Source of the DNA: Edaphovirga cremea
GTDB lineage: Bacteria; Pseudomonadota; Gammaproteobacteria; Enterobacterales; Enterobacteriaceae
NCBI RefSeq assembly: GCF_003332275.1
Contig: NZ_QOVA01000031.1
Location: 1-32,133 of the forward strand
DNA length: 32,133 nt
Direction of reading: 5' to 3'
Every line of letters starts with the position of its first letter. The first letter of the stretch is position 1. The position numbers and the translations under genes are program-made. Shown here piece by piece: positions 28,841-32,133 of this stretch. A model generated the notes under the pieces. The model was given only the letters and a program-made list of their open reading frames with translations. It had not been told where the DNA came from and did not search any database.

Positions 28841-29080
28841 AACGTTACAGTTTCCAATCCATTGAATTTAAAGTTTATTGTGATTTTCATTGTCATCATT
28901 AGGTATCACTATGTCTCATTAAAAACCACTAAATCCCACTTGGAAGTGTAGGTTAAAGTGTAGGTTGTTATGTAGGCTATGGTATAATTTCACCACTAAA
29001 ACGCACAACCTACACTTGCTGAACTGAAAATGGATATCAGCCTAAGTAAATCAATCAGTTAGTCATAAAACGGAGCATAT
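28841..29080 (+). promoter_or_regulatory. mutS upstream region and integrase promoter with repeated 11-mers
   Basis: AAGTGTAGGTT occurs at 28944-28954 and 28956-28966, a degenerate copy (TATGTAGGCT) at about 28968-28977, and a perfect inverted copy AACCTACACTT at 29007-29017. Between them lies an extended -10 (TGGTATAAT, TATAAT at 28983-28988), the likely integrase promoter. Repeats flanking an integrase promoter are typical of arm-type integrase sites or an autorepressor site. The attachment site of the island should lie between here and the mutS start, but I cannot see its second copy. Confidence 0.6.
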
Positions 29081-30367
29081 ATGACAGGCAAACAAGCTGG
29101 CAAACCTTTATCATCCAAAGCGATAGAGACGATGAAGCCAACGGATAAAAACAAGGCTGATACCGGTGAAAATCGAGGCTTGCGCGTTGCTTGTGGCGCT
29201 ACGGGTATTAAGACCTTTTTCTACCGCTATACTAGCCCAGTGACCAATAAGCTGTCACAGGTAAAAGTTGGAAGCTTCCCGCAAACTACGCTTGCAATGG
29301 CCCGGATGAGGTTGCAAGAGCTGAAACAAATCAGAAATGCAGGGCGCTGTCCTGCTACTGAGTTGAAAGAAGAAAAGCAACGGCAGTTAGAAGAGAGCCA
29401 AAAGCCACAAGTACTAGTGCTGACGATACGGGGATTGGTCGAGCTTTATCTCACTGAGCGTATCGAGGATCGTAAAAGTGCCGATGGCAAAATCATCCCC
29501 GGAGCGCGTAAAAAGAAGGGGCAGATGGAAGTACGCCGCACATTGCAGAATGATGCCGTTGCCAAGCTAGGGAAGCGCGTTGCGGCAGAGGTGACACGTA
29601 AAGATATTATCGACTTGGTTAATGGTGTGATTGAGCGCGGGGCTAAGGTTCAGGCAGGGAATCTGTTACGTGAACTATCTTCTGCGTATGAGTTTGCTAT
29701 CGGCTTAGGACGCTTTGGTGACAGTTTTGCCAATCCCGCGCTATTGGCGAAATCAAGCCTACGGCAGACTAACATCAAACTGACCTGTGAGCGTGGATCT
29801 CGTATCCTGAGCGAAAAAGAACTGACCAAGTTCCTGCACTGGCTTCCCGGTTCGGCTTTTACACCTACCATCAAGAATGTGCTTCGCTTAACTTTGTGGA
29901 CAGGATGCCGCACTGGTGAAGTATGCAATATGGCTTGGGACGATGTCGATCTCGATAAGGGCACCATTCACCTCAGGGAAACTAAGACTGGCATAGAACG
30001 TTACGTTCAGCTTTCAACACAGGCTATCGATTTTCTCAAAGTGCTACGTTTAACCTCCGACAAATATCTGTTCCTTTCTCAAGCTACCAAACTCCCGATT
30101 CAGCAGAAATACTTAACTGAAAATGCATGGCGTTTGCGTGAAGCTGGTCAAATGTTGGATATCCCTCACTGGACGCCACATGATTTACGCAGGACAGTAC
30201 GTACTGGGTTGTCGCGTTTGCAGTGCCCTAATGAGGTTGCTGAGGCTGTACTGGGGCATACACGTGGCGGTGTTGAAGGAATTTATAACCATTACAAATA
30301 TGACCCTGAGTGCAAGACGTGGTTGCAGGTGTGGGCTGATCATTTGGATGGGCTCATTTCTGGCTGA
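29081..30367 (+). CDS. Tyrosine recombinase, P4-type prophage/island integrase
   Basis: The 428-residue integrase inserts and excises a genomic island by site-specific recombination. The N-terminus (LSSKAIETMKPTDKNKADTGENRGLRVACGATGIKTFFYRY, KVGSFPQTTLAMARMRLQEL) is the DUF4102-like arm-binding domain of P4 integrases. A core-binding SAM-like domain is followed by the catalytic domain. Catalytic residues are all present: R277 in WTGCRTGEV, H367 and R370 in PHDLRRT, H393 in LGHTRGG and the nucleophile Y402 in IYNHYKYDP. It is likely active. It lies next to mutS and points away from it, as expected for an integrase at the island border. Confidence 0.93.
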   Translation: MTGKQAGKPLSSKAIETMKPTDKNKADTGENRGLRVACGATGIKTFFYRYTSPVTNKLSQVKVGSFPQTTLAMARMRLQELKQIRNAGRCPATELKEEKQRQLEESQKPQVLVLTIRGLVELYLTERIEDRKSADGKIIPGARKKKGQMEVRRTLQNDAVAKLGKRVAAEVTRKDIIDLVNGVIERGAKVQAGNLLRELSSAYEFAIGLGRFGDSFANPALLAKSSLRQTNIKLTCERGSRILSEKELTKFLHWLPGSAFTPTIKNVLRLTLWTGCRTGEVCNMAWDDVDLDKGTIHLRETKTGIERYVQLSTQAIDFLKVLRLTSDKYLFLSQATKLPIQQKYLTENAWRLREAGQMLDIPHWTPHDLRRTVRTGLSRLQCPNEVAEAVLGHTRGGVEGIYNHYKYDPECKTWLQVWADHLDGLISG

Positions 30368-30793
30368 GCGGCACTCTGGGGTGCTAGATGAAGCACAGGT
30401 TCTGTATCTGGTCAAAGCTTTGCTACAATCGGCTTTCACAAAAGAGGGTCAGTTGATCACCTCACTTTAATTCAAGGTCATTGGTGATACACAGATCATT
30501 GTGAATGCGTTGACAGCCAATAGTCTAACCGCCGATTGCTTAGGGAATGTGGTGACGCTCACGCCTTAATGTTGTCCATTTATCAATGAGGTTTCAGTGG
30601 TTTTCGGGTCGAGGTAGCACCTGTAAGCCTCGGAGGAAAGTTAAACCTAATGGTTGAAGGAAATGGGCGATCAACACTACTTAGACACAAGTAGACTATT
30701 GGCAGAAAACAATGAACTACCTAAAATAGAGTCTTGTCATATAATAACCTCAAATTTTTGATGACAAGCAGACTTATAAAAAATGGGAATGCT
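30368..30793 (+). pseudogene. Degraded island DNA, possible broken reading frame
   Basis: The frame overlapping the integrase end reads VLDEAQVLYLVKALLQSAFT then KEGQLITSL and a TAA at 30468-30470. It continues in the same frame as FKVIGDTQIIVNALTANSLT then ADCLGNVVTLTP to TAA at 30567. The composition is protein-like, so it might be a gene killed by one stop codon, but I do not recognise it. From 30570 to 30793 I see only AT-rich DNA and the operator-like site at 30733-30768. Confidence 0.3.
30733..30768 (+). promoter_or_regulatory. Inverted repeat CTTGTCAT...ATGACAAG around a TATAAT box
   Basis: CTTGTCAT (30733-30740) is mirrored perfectly by ATGACAAG (30761-30768), with a TATAAT hexamer (30740-30745) at the first arm. 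It lies 26 bases before the start of the broken DUF4145-like gene and looks like its promoter with an operator, or a hairpin in its leader. No fitting -35 hexamer is seen. Confidence 0.4.
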
Positions 30794-31501
30794 ATGATTT
30801 ACTATTTTATTTATAATTGCCCTTCGTGTAGTAAAGCTGCAAGCCTGAATGTCATCGGCAGGTAACCACTATATAGTGAATATGGCGATGGAGGTGCTGT
30901 TTCGTTCGCCATCCAATGCACCAAGTGCAAAAGACATATTAGCTGACTATTGACTTACCCTGAACATGGGGCATTAATGGACGAAGATACACTAAAAAAT
31001 CATGCAAATATCTCAGGTGATGTATCAGGTATTTTCAAAAATGATCGCAGCATTAATTTTTCATTTGACTTGCACAAAAATAAAAACTGGTATACGTGGC
31101 ATATATCACCTTCGGCATCTGAATTTAATGTTTTAATGATGCAAGTTGCTAGCTGCATGGAAAATAGATGTTGGGATGCTGTCGGGTTACTATGTCGAAA
31201 AATAATAGAAATGACCGTAAATAAACTAATAAAAAATGTCGACATTGATGAGTTGAATGAAAAAATAAGGGTCAAGACGGATAAGGTCGAGAGTAAAGAT
31301 AAGCTTACGTCAGAAAACCTGCTTCATAAAATTCGTTGTATTTTCCCTCCAGAAACGGAAAGTAGTAATCGGCCTGATATATATCATCAAGCCCAATTTG
31401 TAAGATTAAGTGGAAATAAAGCCGCACATGAGGATGCTTTCACCCAGAAAGAATCTGATGATATATATCGATTCACAATGAATTTTTTAAATAACTTATA
31501 G
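30794..31501 (+). pseudogene. DUF4145-like protein gene interrupted by two in-frame stop codons
   Basis: One frame runs from ATG at 30794 to TAA at 31501 with only two breaks, TAA at 30863-30865 and TGA at 30944-30946, and no frameshift. The first part encodes MIYYFIYNCPSCSKAA and, after the first stop, FAIQCTKCKRHIS, together a CPSC/CTKC zinc ribbon. After the second stop the C-terminal 180 residues have the DUF4145 pattern: a helical segment with CWDAVGLLCRKIIEMTVNKL and a terminal VRLSGNKAAHEDAFTQKES. A shorter product from TTG 30950 or ATG 30977 (GGGG six bases before) could still be made. DUF4145 proteins are often found in islands and in restriction or defence neighbourhoods; the function is unknown. 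Low GC supports foreign origin. Confidence 0.6.
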
Positions 31502-31684
31502 GAGAAGAGCTATTCCCCGTTAAAGAAGATATGTCAGTATTGGCGCTCATCCTTCCTGACTTTGCTGAAGGCATTTTCTCCGGATTTTCTTTTTTTCCGA
31601 CATGAAGAAGATTTGGCTGGATTCACTTTCCTCTGAATTCAGGTGTGCCAGTATCTGGTTTCATCTCTGTTTTGGTGATGGGCC
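31502..31684 (+). other. Gap before the serine recombinase
   Basis: No gene is visible in these 183 bases. Pyrimidine-rich runs occur around 31580-31600. No convincing terminator or promoter can be placed. Confidence 0.3.
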
Positions 31685-32133
31685 ATGAAAAAAGCGATCG
31701 CGTATCTCCGGTTCTCCTCGTCTGTTCAGCAGTATGGCGATTCTTTAAAACGGCAAAACCGGCTCGTGGCGGAATGGCTTGATGCCCATCCCGATTACTT
31801 GCTGGACAACCTGACGTATAAAGATTTGGGCCTCAGCGCTTATCACGGCACTCACGCCACGCGTGGAGCATTCGCAGACTTCATGGAGGCTGTAGAGGGG
31901 GGTTATATTGAATCCGGCACGGTTCTTTTGGTGGAAAGCCTGGATCGCCTGTCACGGGAAAGAATTGGTGAAGCCACGGAGCGGCTCAAACGCATATTAA
32001 AGGCCGGTGTCGAGGTTGTTACCCTTAGCGACCATACGCATTACACGATTGATTCTTTGGATGACCCTTACTCCCTGATAAAAGCCATCCTCATTGCCCA
32101 GCGTGCCAATGAGGAAAGTGAAATCAAATCGCG
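31685..32133 (+). CDS. Serine recombinase (resolvase/invertase family), 3' end outside window
   Basis: An ATG at 31685 opens a frame that is still open at the window end (149 codons). It begins MKKAIAYLRFSSSVQQYGDS followed by LKRQ, the resolvase N-terminal strand with the nucleophile serine (about residues 11-13) and the conserved Q-R motif. It continues to a LLVESLDRLSRERIGEATERL block, which carries the active-site SxDRLxR arginines. LKAGVEVVTLSDHTHYTID and ISALL-like helices also fit. Such proteins mediate resolution, inversion or integration; which of these cannot be decided without the C-terminus. It stands 1.3 kb behind a tyrosine integrase, so the island carries two unrelated recombination systems or two islands adjoin here. 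Confidence 0.85.
   Translation, partial: MKKAIAYLRFSSSVQQYGDSLKRQNRLVAEWLDAHPDYLLDNLTYKDLGLSAYHGTHATRGAFADFMEAVEGGYIESGTVLLVESLDRLSRERIGEATERLKRILKAGVEVVTLSDHTHYTIDSLDDPYSLIKAILIAQRANEESEIKS

Noticed and set aside
30600-30660. Possible tRNA-like or attachment-site fragment
   Set aside because: No cloverleaf or CCA end can be drawn, and no matching copy is seen near the integrase promoter.

Overview
The window is a chromosomal segment of a gamma-proteobacterium of the order Enterobacterales. The block cysG-cysDNC-ygbE ... ftsB-ispD-ispF-truD ... surE-pcm-nlpD-rpoS, facing mutS, is the enterobacterial arrangement, and the products are close in length and motifs to their E. coli counterparts. 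The siroheme synthase fused in front of cysDNC, the amino-acid ABC transporter before ftsB and the GC-rich dispersed repeats suggest a plant-associated member of Pectobacteriaceae; that family-level placement is my inference, not a measurement.

Region 1 (1-6430, mostly minus strand) is a decaying chaperone-usher fimbrial locus. Intact genes are the usher, a major pilin, a PapD-type chaperone and a two-domain tip adhesin. Between them lie three wrecks: an internally deleted second chaperone before the usher, a C-terminal scrap of a pilin or adhesin fused directly behind the usher stop codon, and a frameshifted, truncated minor pilin. Region 2 (6430-7446) has no gene. It holds two inverted, diverged copies of a dispersed repeat of about 320 bp whose internal hairpins are kept by compensatory changes; a partial third copy lies at the left window edge.

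Region 3 (7447-13595) carries an Iap-type aminopeptidase (minus) and, divergently, the sulfate-activation operon cysG-cysD-cysN-cysC, followed by the small membrane protein gene ygbE. Region 4 (13641-16250, minus) is a polar amino-acid ABC transporter. Its promoter is overlapped by two tandem ArgR-type boxes, and a terminator plus a palindromic insertion separate the binding-protein gene from the permease and ATPase genes.

Region 5 (16411-19298) is ftsB-ispD-ispF-truD. The usual truD-surE junction is split by an inserted RpiR-type regulator and a BglA-type 6-phospho-beta-glucosidase (19425-21778), after which surE-pcm-nlpD-rpoS resume. rpoS and mutS converge on a shared bidirectional terminator.

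Region 6 (28841-32133) is the start of a mobile island beside the 5' end of mutS. It has a P4-type tyrosine integrase with repeats around its promoter, a DUF4145-like gene broken only by two in-frame stop codons, and a serine recombinase cut by the window end. No rRNA, tRNA or CRISPR array was seen. I found no complete novel defence or metabolic system; the most unusual signals are the covarying hairpin repeat, the putative ArgR control region, the fimbrial decay pattern and the recombinase-bounded island.
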